Source: a virus. From it: a DNA stretch of 24,465 bases. This document shows, piece by piece, positions 5,557 to 12,680 of this stretch. The stretch covers positions 1 to 24,465 of the IMG/VR virus record IMGVR_UViG_3300048793_000006, one strand, 5' to 3'. A model generated the notes under the pieces. It was given only the letters and a program-made list of their open reading frames with translations, did not search any database and was not told where the DNA came from. The translations under genes were made by a program, and so were the position numbers. Within the stretch, counting starts at the first letter, position 1. Each line of letters starts with the position of its first letter.

Positions 5557-7442
5557 GCTTCGATCTCAATCATTTCCAGTCCTTCTGCAATCAACTAAAA
5601 ATTGATTCCAAGGAATCCGGTTTGTGTCGCCTTGGCCCACGCATGTACGACGCGCAGAAGATTGTCATGCGCGGCATCGCTCAGGGGCTTGAGGAAGGCG
5701 TACACGACTTCAAGATCCTGAAAGCCCGACAGCTCGGCATGTCGTCGATCTTTCTTGCGCTCGACATGTACTGGATGTTCCAGAACCGCGCGCTGACCGG
5801 CGCACTCATCACGCACGATGACAAGGCGAAGCAGCAGTTCCGCACCACGTTGCAGCTCTACTACGAAGGTCTGCCGGATGAATACAAGCGATCGAAACCC
5901 GATGACAACCGCGACCAATGGGTACTCGGTAATGGATCGCGTCTGCAATTTCGTGTGGCGGGAATTAAGAAGTCCCCTACATCGGCATCACTGGGACGAT
6001 CTGGAGCCTTGGCCTACCTGCACGCCACAGAAGTCGCGTTCTGGGCTGACACCGATGGCATCGAATCGCTCAAAGCCTCTCTCGCTGAGACTAATCCCAA
6101 CCGGCTCTACGTCTACGAGTCCACCGCCAACGGCTTCAACCACTACGAAGACATGTGGAACGAAGCCAAGCGGGCGGTAACGCAGCGCGCGATCTTCGTA
6201 TCATGGTGGGCGAAGGGCGACTACTCGGTGGCAGAGGATTCTCCGCAGTACCGCATGTACTTCGGGCGCAACGGACGTATAACCAAGGACGAGCGCGAGT
6301 GGATTCGCGAGGTCAAGACACTGTACGGGCAGGAAATCACCAACCGGCAGATAGCGTGGTACCGCTGGATCACCGAGGAAAAGATGGTCGATGAGGCGAT
6401 GCGAGAACAGGAGTTCCCGCACACCGAGTACCGGGCGTTCGTTGCCACCGGTAGCCAGTTTTTTACCTCAGTTCCGCTCTCAGAGGCCATAAAAGAGGTC
6501 AAATCAGGGGTCGAACCGCAGCGTTATATGGTGAAAACCGGACGCGAATTTACCGATACCACCGTCGATGAAGTGGGCAAAAAGGGCGGAAATCTGCTCA
6601 TTTGGCAGGAAAAAGTCGATGGTGCGACCTATTGCCTCGGCGCCGACCCTGCGTATGGCTCAAGTCCCGATGCAAATAACTACTGCATCTCCGTCTGGCG
6701 ATGCTACGCGAACCGCATCGAGCAGGTAGCCGAGTTCGTACAGGTCGAAATGACGACCCGGCAGTTCGCGTGGGTCATCGTCTACCTCGGCGGCTACTAC
6801 GGGCTGTGCTCCACGAACTGCGAAGTCAACGGTCCGGGGCAGGCGGTGCTGAATGAAATCGAGAACATGCGCCGCGAGCGTCACATCCCGCACGGCAGGG
6901 GGCCGCTGCTCAAGGATGTGATGACGCACTACCGCGCGTACCTGTATCGCAAGTACGACTCGATCTACGGCGCACCCTCAGCCCGGCATACGCTCACCAC
7001 GGAGACGATGAAGGAGCGGATGCTCAACATCCTCAAGGACAATTTCGAGTCTGGCATGGCGGTCGTGCGCAGTCTGCCCATGCTGAACGAGATGAAGGAT
7101 CTGCGCCGCATCGACGGTGGCACACCGGAGGCAGGCTCAGGTGGCAACGATGATCGCGTGATGGCCGCCTCACTCGCTCTGCTCGTGTGGAACGATCAGA
7201 TGCGCATGGGGCTCATCAGGGCTCAGGTAATGTGGGAGGCGGAAGTCAAGCGCCTGCGCGAAAGTGCAGATGGCCGGCCGCAGTCAGGAGCGGACAAGAC
7301 CATGAACCGCATGGTCACTAAGTACTTGTCGAACATAGGCTATTTGAAAGACCCGTCGAAAGATGTACCGTATCGCAAGACGAAGGTCGCTCCGATCAAG
7401 GTCGACGTGAAACCTGGAGTCGTTCATGGACGGCCAAACTAA
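5553..7442 (+). CDS. terL: Terminase large subunit
   Basis: 629 aa, ATP-driven DNA packaging motor and nuclease. N-terminal ATPase: a Walker-A-like KARQLGMSS (57-65), of the variant Q-x-G form common in phage terminases, a Walker-B-like strand ALAYLHATEVAFW with E160, and a coupling motif YESTANG (188-194). C-terminal RNase-H-like nuclease: D365 in GADPAYG, E424 in CEVNGPGQ, and D533/D534 in NDDRVMA, the three acidic positions expected for two-metal cleavage. The length fits the family once its long Lys/Arg-rich tail is counted. The start is the ATG overlapping the stop of the small zinc-ribbon gene. The next gene begins immediately after the TAA. Confidence rests on the motifs and on the portal two genes downstream. 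Confidence 0.95.
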   Translation: MSFDLNHFQSFCNQLKIDSKESGLCRLGPRMYDAQKIVMRGIAQGLEEGVHDFKILKARQLGMSSIFLALDMYWMFQNRALTGALITHDDKAKQQFRTTLQLYYEGLPDEYKRSKPDDNRDQWVLGNGSRLQFRVAGIKKSPTSASLGRSGALAYLHATEVAFWADTDGIESLKASLAETNPNRLYVYESTANGFNHYEDMWNEAKRAVTQRAIFVSWWAKGDYSVAEDSPQYRMYFGRNGRITKDEREWIREVKTLYGQEITNRQIAWYRWITEEKMVDEAMREQEFPHTEYRAFVATGSQFFTSVPLSEAIKEVKSGVEPQRYMVKTGREFTDTTVDEVGKKGGNLLIWQEKVDGATYCLGADPAYGSSPDANNYCISVWRCYANRIEQVAEFVQVEMTTRQFAWVIVYLGGYYGLCSTNCEVNGPGQAVLNEIENMRRERHIPHGRGPLLKDVMTHYRAYLYRKYDSIYGAPSARHTLTTETMKERMLNILKDNFESGMAVVRSLPMLNEMKDLRRIDGGTPEAGSGGNDDRVMAASLALLVWNDQMRMGLIRAQVMWEAEVKRLRESADGRPQSGADKTMNRMVTKYLSNIGYLKDPSKDVPYRKTKVAPIKVDVKPGVVHGRPN

Positions 7443-7895
7443 GTGATTACGAAGGAATGGCAGTGCAGCGGCCACGGATATTTTGAAGCCGCAGCCGCTG
7501 ACGGCGAAGTGCCGAAGTGCCCACACGGATGCGCCAAGCGTTTCGTCAAGCGTGTGTTCCTGACAGCCCCTTCGATCCGAAGCGCACGCACCACGAACTC
7601 CGACAAGACGATCCGCAATCTCGCTCAGGACTTTCGTATGAGCGATGTCAAGAATGACAAGGCCGGCGGCTCCGTCATGGACGCCATGCGTAAGGGCAAC
7701 CCTCAGAAACCCTCATGGGGCCAGATCCCGCGCAACGCCAAGAACCTCAAGGATGTGGGCTTCGGCGGCGGCACGGGTGGAGCCATGAGCGACGGGCTCG
7801 CGCACACGAAGACAGTCGTCGGGAATCTGCCGGGTCCTAGGCCGGTGTTCCAAGGACGAGATCCGGGCGGCTACGGTGAGCCCAAGCCCGTATGA
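7443..7895 (+). CDS. Small protein with N-terminal Cys/His ribbon, between terminase and portal
   Basis: 150 aa from a GTG directly after the terminase TAA, with no strong Shine-Dalgarno, so it probably relies on reinitiation. Residues 7-30 hold C8, H11, C26, H28 and C30 around YFEAAAADGEV (motifs WQCSGHGYFEA and VPKCPHGC), a zinc-site candidate again built on a DG turn. A basic stretch, KRFVKRVFLTAP, follows. The remainder is polar and Gly-rich (GFGGGTGGAMSDG) and ends in PGPRPVFQGRDPGGYGEPKPV, probably disordered. Small proteins of this kind sit beside terminase and portal in various phages, but no function is established that I can name. The stop overlaps the portal ATG (ATGA). Confidence 0.75.
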   Translation: MITKEWQCSGHGYFEAAAADGEVPKCPHGCAKRFVKRVFLTAPSIRSARTTNSDKTIRNLAQDFRMSDVKNDKAGGSVMDAMRKGNPQKPSWGQIPRNAKNLKDVGFGGGTGGAMSDGLAHTKTVVGNLPGPRPVFQGRDPGGYGEPKPV

Positions 7896-9544
7896 AGTTC
7901 CCTGAGAAAAAAGAACTCCTGAATTTCTATCAGGGCATCAGGGACAAGTGCTTTGCCTCGCGTAACGAGCGGGCCGAGCGGTACGACATGTACCGCGCCT
8001 ACTACCTGAGAGGGTCGGTAGAAAACGACTGCGGCGGCTTCAACAAGATCTACCCGCACATCGACCAGCTCACCTCGTTCATGTACTCGCAGGAGACCAC
8101 GAAGTTCGCAGTCACCATCGGCGCGAACGTCTCCAGCAGCGAACTCGGCAAGGTCCCGGCGCTCAACCAAGCTGTCAATGACGAGTGGCATTCATCGAAC
8201 GGCGACATCGTATTCGGCATGTGCCTGACGTGGGCGTTCGTCTACGGCACGGAACTCATCAAGCTCCGATGGAACAAGGAACAGGTTGAGCCGTTTCCCG
8301 TCGACCCACGCAACTTCGGCGTCTACCGAGAGGACGTGCAGGGACTGCACCGGCAGGAAGCCGTCGCTCACGAGTACCACGTCCCGCGCTCGCAACTGGA
8401 GCGAGAGCTTCAGGACCACCCGCGTAAGGCGGACATCCTGAGCAAGCTCACGTTCTCTGCCATACCCGCGCAGGAACAGTCATCGACGATGAGTGAAGTC
8501 GTCATCACGGCCACGCAGCCGCAGATCACTGGCGACGTCAACTTCGACCTCAACTCCTCCATCGACTACATGCCGATCGTCAAGGAGGACATGGCGAAGC
8601 TGTGCGAACTCTACATCTGGGACGACGACGAGAGTGACTATCGAGTCGTCACGATGGGCGACCCGACCGTTCTCATCTACGACCGCTGTCAGGGCGAGGC
8701 GCATCTGTTCGTCAAGGCAGAACTGCCGTTCATCCAGGTCTGCCCGACACCGACGCCTGGGTACTTCTGGGGTATCGCCGAGGTTGAGCGCCTGAAGGAC
8801 ATTCAGGAGCTGCGCAACAAGCGCATGCGGCAGATCGATCACATGATGGAGTTGCAGGCGGAGCCGCCCGTCTATGCCTCAGGCTTCGACGGCGACGTGT
8901 CCGAGATGCAGACCTCGATGAACACTCCGGGCGGCATGGTCAACACGGAGAACATGGGCGCGAAGCTTGACAAGGTATCGCCCACGATCCCCGACGACAT
9001 GTTCAAGGAGATCACCCAGTACGACATGATGTTTGAGGAGATGTCTGGCATCACCAACGTCATGCAGGGCAGGGGCGAGGCGGGCGTACGGTCACAGTCA
9101 CACGCAAGCAAGCTAGCCCAGCTAGGCTCGTCGCGCGCTAAGAAGCGCGCCCTCATCGTAGAGGATTGTCTGGAGAAAATGGCGACGCTGTACCTGCACA
9201 TCCTGAAGGTCTACGACGGCGAGAACAGCTATCGCTCCGAGGACGGCACCGAGTTCATCGCGCAGCAGTTCACCAAGGACTTTGTGGTCAAGGTCGACAG
9301 CCACTCGAACAGCCCGATCTTTGCCGAGGACCAGCGCGCGATGGCGTTCGAGCTGTTCAAGGCGAAGGCGATCACGCGCGAGAAGCTTCTCGAACTGCTT
9401 GACGTTCCGATGAAGCAGTTGCTAAAGCAAGACCTCAAGAATAAGATCGAACCGGCAGAAGCCAAGGCGGCTCAACAGCAGCTCGCTGCCGAGGCACAAG
9501 GTAAAGCGGCCAAACACGGGAAGCCGGCGCGGCCAAACGCATAG
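7892..9544 (+). CDS. Portal protein
   Basis: 550 aa. The dodecameric portal forms the DNA entry and exit vertex and is the docking site for terminase and adaptor. Supporting features are: position two genes after TerL and before the scaffold/coat genes; an N-terminal helical segment with many aromatics (RYDMYRAYYLRG); a PVDPRNFGVYRED strand around 134-147, typical of the portal wing; a long stem-type helix around 299-322 (RLKDIQELRNKRMRQIDHMM) followed by AEPPVYASGF; and a helical C-terminus (crown/barrel) rich in Ala, Gln and Lys. Length is within the usual range. Coupled ATGA start with the upstream gene. No frameshift is visible. Confidence 0.88.
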   Translation: MKFPEKKELLNFYQGIRDKCFASRNERAERYDMYRAYYLRGSVENDCGGFNKIYPHIDQLTSFMYSQETTKFAVTIGANVSSSELGKVPALNQAVNDEWHSSNGDIVFGMCLTWAFVYGTELIKLRWNKEQVEPFPVDPRNFGVYREDVQGLHRQEAVAHEYHVPRSQLERELQDHPRKADILSKLTFSAIPAQEQSSTMSEVVITATQPQITGDVNFDLNSSIDYMPIVKEDMAKLCELYIWDDDESDYRVVTMGDPTVLIYDRCQGEAHLFVKAELPFIQVCPTPTPGYFWGIAEVERLKDIQELRNKRMRQIDHMMELQAEPPVYASGFDGDVSEMQTSMNTPGGMVNTENMGAKLDKVSPTIPDDMFKEITQYDMMFEEMSGITNVMQGRGEAGVRSQSHASKLAQLGSSRAKKRALIVEDCLEKMATLYLHILKVYDGENSYRSEDGTEFIAQQFTKDFVVKVDSHSNSPIFAEDQRAMAFELFKAKAITREKLLELLDVPMKQLLKQDLKNKIEPAEAKAAQQQLAAEAQGKAAKHGKPARPNA

Positions 9545-9572
9545 AGGGGCGGCATAGTTCAAGGAGAGCAGC

Positions 9573-9614
9573 ATGGCACGACGCAAGCGGCGCGGTCGCA
9601 AACACAAGCGCTAA
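9573..9614 (+). CDS. Possible 13-residue Arg/Lys-rich peptide
   Basis: ATG 9573 to TAA 9612-9614 encodes MARRKRRGRKHKR: nine Arg/Lys and one His in 13 residues. AAGGAG at 9561-9566 lies six bases upstream of the ATG, which is close to ideal and otherwise unexplained, since the next large gene starts only at 9719. The last two codons and the first base of the stop form the left arm of a perfect hairpin (9606-9623). It could be a nucleic-acid-binding peptide, a leader peptide acting through translation itself, or chance. Arg-rich short frames are easier to obtain in GC-rich DNA, so confidence is moderate. Confidence 0.5.
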   Translation: MARRKRRGRKHKR

Positions 9615-9623
9615 GTAGCGCTT
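9606..9623 (+). promoter_or_regulatory. Perfect hairpin across the stop codon of the 13-residue frame
   Basis: AAGCGCT (9606-9612), loop AAGT, AGCGCTT (9617-9623): a perfect 7-bp inverted repeat. The left arm is the last two codons plus the T of the stop, so a ribosome finishing the peptide would melt it. There is no T-run. Its right arm could instead pair with AAGCGC at 9659-9664. Confidence 0.45.
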
Positions 9624-9633
9624 CAACCGAACT

Positions 9634-9707
9634 GGGCCGCGCCGATATGAGCCTGACTAAGCGCCCTCACTCGCTCCCGTCTTAGCTCCCCGGCGCCGGC
9701 CCTTTTT
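9634..9707 (+). terminator. Structured region ending in T5, terminator-like
   Basis: Left arm GGGCCGCGCCG (9634-9644) pairs with CGGCGCCGGCCC (9691-9702), giving 11 G-C pairs with one bulged C at 9696, and TTTTT follows directly at 9703-9707. The 46-base interior can form a second stem, CTAAG (9657-9661) with CTTAG (9681-9685), extended by GAG/CTC across a bulge. A GC stem plus T-run is the signature of an intrinsic terminator, although the loop is much larger than usual and the T-run short. It lies between portal and the head genes, where partial termination or attenuation could tune expression. No other gene occupies 9615-9718. Confidence 0.45.
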
Positions 9708-9718
9708 AGAGAGGCACG

Positions 9719-10147
9719 ATGGCAGTTCCCCCAGGTGCGATGGCTGGCATGACTGGTGGCAAGCCCGCCGGTCCTCCAATGCCGCCACCGCCCGGCGCGC
9801 CACAGCCAGGAGCCGGTCCTGCCGGCTCACCGATGTCGACTCCGCAGGCGCCCGGCGGCATGCTGGAAGGCGCGAAACTCAAGGTCATGACCTCGATCAA
9901 GACGCTGGAAATGGCGCTCGGCACGTTCGGCTCGACGTCAGAAGAAGGCAAAGCGGTCATGAAGGCGATCAGTGCCCTTGCCAAAGCCTTCGGAAAACAT
10001 GAAGATGAGTCCAAGGAATTGATGCCCGCTGAGATCAAACAGCTCATGGCTGGTCTCGCAGGCCCAGGAGCTCCGCCCGGACCACCGGCAGGCGGCGCGC
10101 CTCCTCCGGGGGGTCCTCCGCCGGGTGCTCCACCACAGGTAGGGTAG
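9719..10147 (+). CDS. Head-module protein with Pro/Gly-rich ends and a helical core
   Basis: 142 aa, ATG with AGAGG upstream. Residues 1-48 are almost entirely Pro, Gly, Ala, Met and Gln (GPPMPPPPGAPQPG). About 49-112 form a charged amphipathic helical core (LKVMTSIKTLEMALGTF, GKAVMKAISALAKAFGKH, MPAEIKQLMAGLAG). The last 30 residues are again Pro/Gly repeats (GAPPGPPAGGAPPPGGPPPG). It sits between portal and the scaffold/coat genes, so a minor head or assembly role is inferred. The flanks would be disordered. No family is recognised, and it could also act as an extra scaffold or portal-associated factor. Confidence 0.72.
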   Translation: MAVPPGAMAGMTGGKPAGPPMPPPPGAPQPGAGPAGSPMSTPQAPGGMLEGAKLKVMTSIKTLEMALGTFGSTSEEGKAVMKAISALAKAFGKHEDESKELMPAEIKQLMAGLAGPGAPPGPPAGGAPPPGGPPPGAPPQVG

Positions 10148-10151
10148 CGAC

Positions 10152-10358
10152 ATGCCTTCAGGTCAGCCGGGCTTCAAGCCGACAACCGCCAAGATCCTCG
10201 ACCCGCAGGACAACTCGACGACGGGCCAACTCATCTGCAAGCCGCCGCGCTATGCGATGGGGATCAGCGGCCTGAGTTCTGCCGCGAAGGCGTTCTACAA
10301 GAACCCGTTCGGCATCAGGCGTCCGGGCGCCTCCGAACACAAAGTGCCGATGAAGTAA
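10152..10358 (+). CDS. Small basic hypothetical protein of the head module
   Basis: 68 aa, four bases after the previous stop. The sequence is polar with few hydrophobic clusters: PGFKPTTAKILDPQDN, then CKPPRYAMGISGLSSAAKAFYKNPFGIRRPG, ending in a basic tail KVPMK. One Cys, no membrane span. The ribosome binding site is weak (GGGTAG), so coupling to the upstream gene is likely. I do not recognise the family. Tight packing between the Pro-rich gene and the scaffold candidate supports it being real and part of head assembly. Confidence 0.62.
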   Translation: MPSGQPGFKPTTAKILDPQDNSTTGQLICKPPRYAMGISGLSSAAKAFYKNPFGIRRPGASEHKVPMK

Positions 10359-10361
10359 CAC

Positions 10362-10892
10362 ATGGGCGCACCCTCACTCGAAGACCTCTCACCAGAGCAG
10401 ATCAAGAAGCTCGCAGGCTTCGCCAACTCCGTCCTCAACGGAGACCCGAAGCTGTCGAAGGAAGTGCGCCGCATCGTCAAGAAGCACGACGCTTCATACA
10501 ACGCCCCCGACTTGGAACTGGAAGACCAGATTCAGAAACTCGGTGAAGAAGAGGCGAAGAAGCGCGAGGAAATGCGTGAGGAGTGGAACAAGGATCGCCG
10601 CAACGCCTCATGGGAGCGTGAGCAGGCAAAGATGCGCTCCTCTGGCTACGAGCCGGAGTACATCGAAAAGATCATGAAGGACGAGCAGATCGCCTCCGTC
10701 GATACCGCGATCAAGTTCGCGGACATGCAGGCTCAGATCGCTCCCGCCACCCCGCCAGGCTTCAACCCGTCACCGCTACCTGCCGCGACTGGGGAAGACA
10801 AGAAGCTGTGGGAGAATCCGAAGCAGTGGCAGACGAATACGCTGCACAAAGCGATTGATGAACTCAGGGGGAAGAAAGCAATCGGCCGTTAG
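10362..10892 (+). CDS. Probable scaffolding protein
   Basis: 176 aa, highly charged and almost wholly helical. LEDLSPEQIKKLAGFANSVL opens it. Residues about 50-110 are a Glu/Lys/Arg coiled coil (LEDQIQKLGEEEAKKREEM, EEWNKDRRNASWEREQAK), followed by a Pro-rich hinge (APATPPGFNPSPLPA) and a basic C-terminal helix (LHKAIDELRGKKAIGR). Phage scaffolds commonly combine a coiled coil with a short basic C-terminal helix that contacts coat, and they lie directly before the major capsid gene, as here. No protease motif is seen. The Shine-Dalgarno is poor, with the ATG three bases after the previous stop, implying coupled translation. Assignment is by position and composition, not by a sequence signature. 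Confidence 0.7.
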   Translation: MGAPSLEDLSPEQIKKLAGFANSVLNGDPKLSKEVRRIVKKHDASYNAPDLELEDQIQKLGEEEAKKREEMREEWNKDRRNASWEREQAKMRSSGYEPEYIEKIMKDEQIASVDTAIKFADMQAQIAPATPPGFNPSPLPAATGEDKKLWENPKQWQTNTLHKAIDELRGKKAIGR

Positions 10893-10917
10893 TCATATGT
10901 AGGAGATGACTGCGAAA

Positions 10918-10956
10918 GGGGCAGACATTACAAATTAGTTTTCAGGAGTCTGTCCC
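10918..10956 (+). promoter_or_regulatory. Leader hairpin abutting the major capsid start codon, ribosome site in the loop
   Basis: GGGGCAGAC (10918-10926) pairs with GTCTGTCCC (10948-10956): nine pairs, one of them G-U, with no bulge. The 21-base A/T-rich loop (10927-10947) contains nearly all of the AGGAG (10944-10948), and the stem ends on the base before ATG 10957. The structure could present or mask the ribosome site and protect the 5' end of a processed capsid mRNA. The 64-base gap 10893-10956 is one of the longer ones in the window; no convincing -35/-10 promoter is visible in it. Confidence 0.5.
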
Positions 10957-11964
10957 ATGCCGATGCCAGGCGTTGGTGTAGTTCCCACAGGGAATGTATT
11001 CAACGAATTAACTTACGTCACGAGGCGGGCATTTATACCAAGCCTCGTCGTCCAGATTTACAACGCATCGCCTGCGATGGCGTCGTTGCTGGCGAACTCG
11101 CACACGGCGACGGGCGGTATCTCCAGCGTATCGGTGCCATTACAGGGCGCGCCTTACGTCAACGCTCAGTGGGGCGACTACTCGGCCTCGTTCAACTCGC
11201 CGCCGTCTTTGCAGGGCACGTACCTTGCGGAGTTCGACCTCAAGCTGCTGATCGTGCCGATCCCGTTCTACGGGATGGAAGGCGCGCTGCAGATGGACCA
11301 TGCGATCGTGCCGCTCATCGACGCGCGCATGCACGACTCGACGATGGCCGCGATCGACACGTTCTCGCAGTCGCTGTTCAACAACTACACGAACAACCAG
11401 CAGATCATCGGCCTGCCGGGCGCCGCTGACGACGGCACCAACCTCGTCACGTACGGCAACCAGAACCGCACGAACAACACCTGGTGGCAGAGCAAGGTCT
11501 ACAACGCAGGCGCGGTCGCACCGACCCGCAAGCTGATCTTCCAGTACATCGCTGGCGTCAACCGCTGGGGTGCTGAGATCCCGACGTTCGGTCTGTGCGG
11601 CTTCGGCACATTCGCCTCGCTGGCGAATGACTACATCGGCAACGAGAGCTACCAGATCCAGCCGGGTCGCGGGTTCGACACGGATGCCGACAGGCCACGC
11701 TCAGGGTTCCGCGCGCTCGACGTCGCAGGCGTTCCGGTCTACGCCGACCCGTACTGCCCGGAAGGCATCGTCTATCTGCTCAACTCGAACTATCTGAACC
11801 TCTACGTTCACGAGGCGGCCAGCTTCAACTTCACGGGCTTCGAGTCCATGTTGCCCAGCTTCCAGATCGGTAGCATCGGCGCGGTGCTGACGCTGTGCGA
11901 GCTGGTCTGCACGAAACCTCGAACGCAGGGCAGAGTGTTTAACTTTACGTTCTTGACGCTGTAG
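10957..11964 (+). CDS. Major capsid protein (HK97-fold type)
   Basis: 335 aa. Placement after portal and scaffold and before the connector genes is typical. The sequence has an N-terminal arm (TYVTRRAFIPSLVVQIYNASPAMASLL); a spine-type helix region with GALQMDHAIVPLIDARMHDSTMAAIDTFSQSLF; and a C-terminal segment (ALDVAGVPVYADPYCPEGIVYLLNS, about 251-275), where a strand after a VPVYADP turn is characteristic of the A-domain in many tailed-phage coats. It finishes in beta strands (GAVLTLCELVCTKP, RVFNFTFLTL). No protease or signal cleavage site is evident. Expression is probably high: AGGAG is well spaced and a strong leader hairpin precedes it. Family assignment rests on pattern and context. 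Confidence 0.86.
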   Translation: MPMPGVGVVPTGNVFNELTYVTRRAFIPSLVVQIYNASPAMASLLANSHTATGGISSVSVPLQGAPYVNAQWGDYSASFNSPPSLQGTYLAEFDLKLLIVPIPFYGMEGALQMDHAIVPLIDARMHDSTMAAIDTFSQSLFNNYTNNQQIIGLPGAADDGTNLVTYGNQNRTNNTWWQSKVYNAGAVAPTRKLIFQYIAGVNRWGAEIPTFGLCGFGTFASLANDYIGNESYQIQPGRGFDTDADRPRSGFRALDVAGVPVYADPYCPEGIVYLLNSNYLNLYVHEAASFNFTGFESMLPSFQIGSIGAVLTLCELVCTKPRTQGRVFNFTFLTL

Positions 11965-11974
11965 GAGCGCCGCC

Positions 11975-12649
11975 ATGCCAATCGGCAAACTTGGAATTCT
12001 AGGCGTCGACTACGGCTTCACTCCGGAGTTGACGATCTCGCAGTTCGTCATTCCGGCAGGTGCCGGCGCGACCTACGCAGCTGCGAACAACATCGCGACC
12101 ATCACGACGAACGCGGCGCACGGGTTGACGTTCAATCCGGCTGCCAACATACCGCCGAACTACTTCGTGACCTTCGGTGGATCAACGTCGGCGCTCGTCG
12201 GTCAGGGCATTCTGGTCGGCAACGTCTTCCGCATCCTGTCCATCCCGTCCGCCACGACGTTCACGATCTACTGCACGATCACGTCTGGCACGGTCACGTC
12301 GATGACGGTCATCCCGGTGTTCTTCCACCCGTTCATCGCGCCCCCGTTCAGCATCTGGACTGGTGGTCCTGCACAGCCGGCCGGCACGCTCTACCCGCCA
12401 GCGCAGCTCGCGCAGGGCTCGGTCAACATGGTGCTCGGGGCCAACCTCGTCTGCTCGTTCAACCCGGACAACAAGCTGCTGCTGCTTGATGCGGCATCGA
12501 CTCCGGCGGCCGGAACTCCCAGCACGGCGCCGGTATTACGCACGCTTGCTGCGGCGTCCACTAGCGCACAGGTAGATTTCTCGTCCCCGCAGACGTTGCT
12601 TCAGGCGTCAGGCACGACGGCGAACTCGTTCTTGTCAGTCATCGAGTAG
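11975..12649 (+). CDS. Beta-rich head protein, possible decoration or head-fibre protein
   Basis: 224 aa, with the GGAG site overlapping the coat-gene stop, so it should be co-expressed with coat. The sequence alternates short hydrophobic strands with Gly/Ala/Thr turns (TITTNAAHGLTF, YFVTFGGSTSALVGQGI, VFRILSIPSATTFTIYC, TVTSMTVIPVF). It contains a Pro-rich stretch (FHPFIAPPFSIWTGGPAQPAGTLYPP as two pieces) and ends in LLQASGTTANSFLSVIE. No Cys pairs or membrane spans. Immediate downstream location of the coat gene is where decoration proteins are often encoded. The fold and function remain inferred. Confidence 0.68.
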   Translation: MPIGKLGILGVDYGFTPELTISQFVIPAGAGATYAAANNIATITTNAAHGLTFNPAANIPPNYFVTFGGSTSALVGQGILVGNVFRILSIPSATTFTIYCTITSGTVTSMTVIPVFFHPFIAPPFSIWTGGPAQPAGTLYPPAQLAQGSVNMVLGANLVCSFNPDNKLLLLDAASTPAAGTPSTAPVLRTLAAASTSAQVDFSSPQTLLQASGTTANSFLSVIE

Positions 12650-12680
12650 TTCAAGGGAATAGACAAAGGGGTAAGGGGCA

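Noticed and set aside
5603-5616. GATTCC-AA-GGAATC inverted repeat in the first part of the terminase gene
   Set aside because: A two-base loop cannot form a stable hairpin and the sequence is ordinary coding DNA; no basis to call a cos or pac site.
9691-9700. CGGCGCCGG palindrome as a stand-alone terminator stem
   Set aside because: By itself it has no room for a loop; it makes sense only as the right arm pairing with 9634-9644.
10904-10940. Ten-residue frame starting at the ATG after TAGGAG upstream of the capsid gene
   Set aside because: The ribosome site abuts the ATG with no spacing and the frame overlaps the leader hairpin; nothing supports translation.
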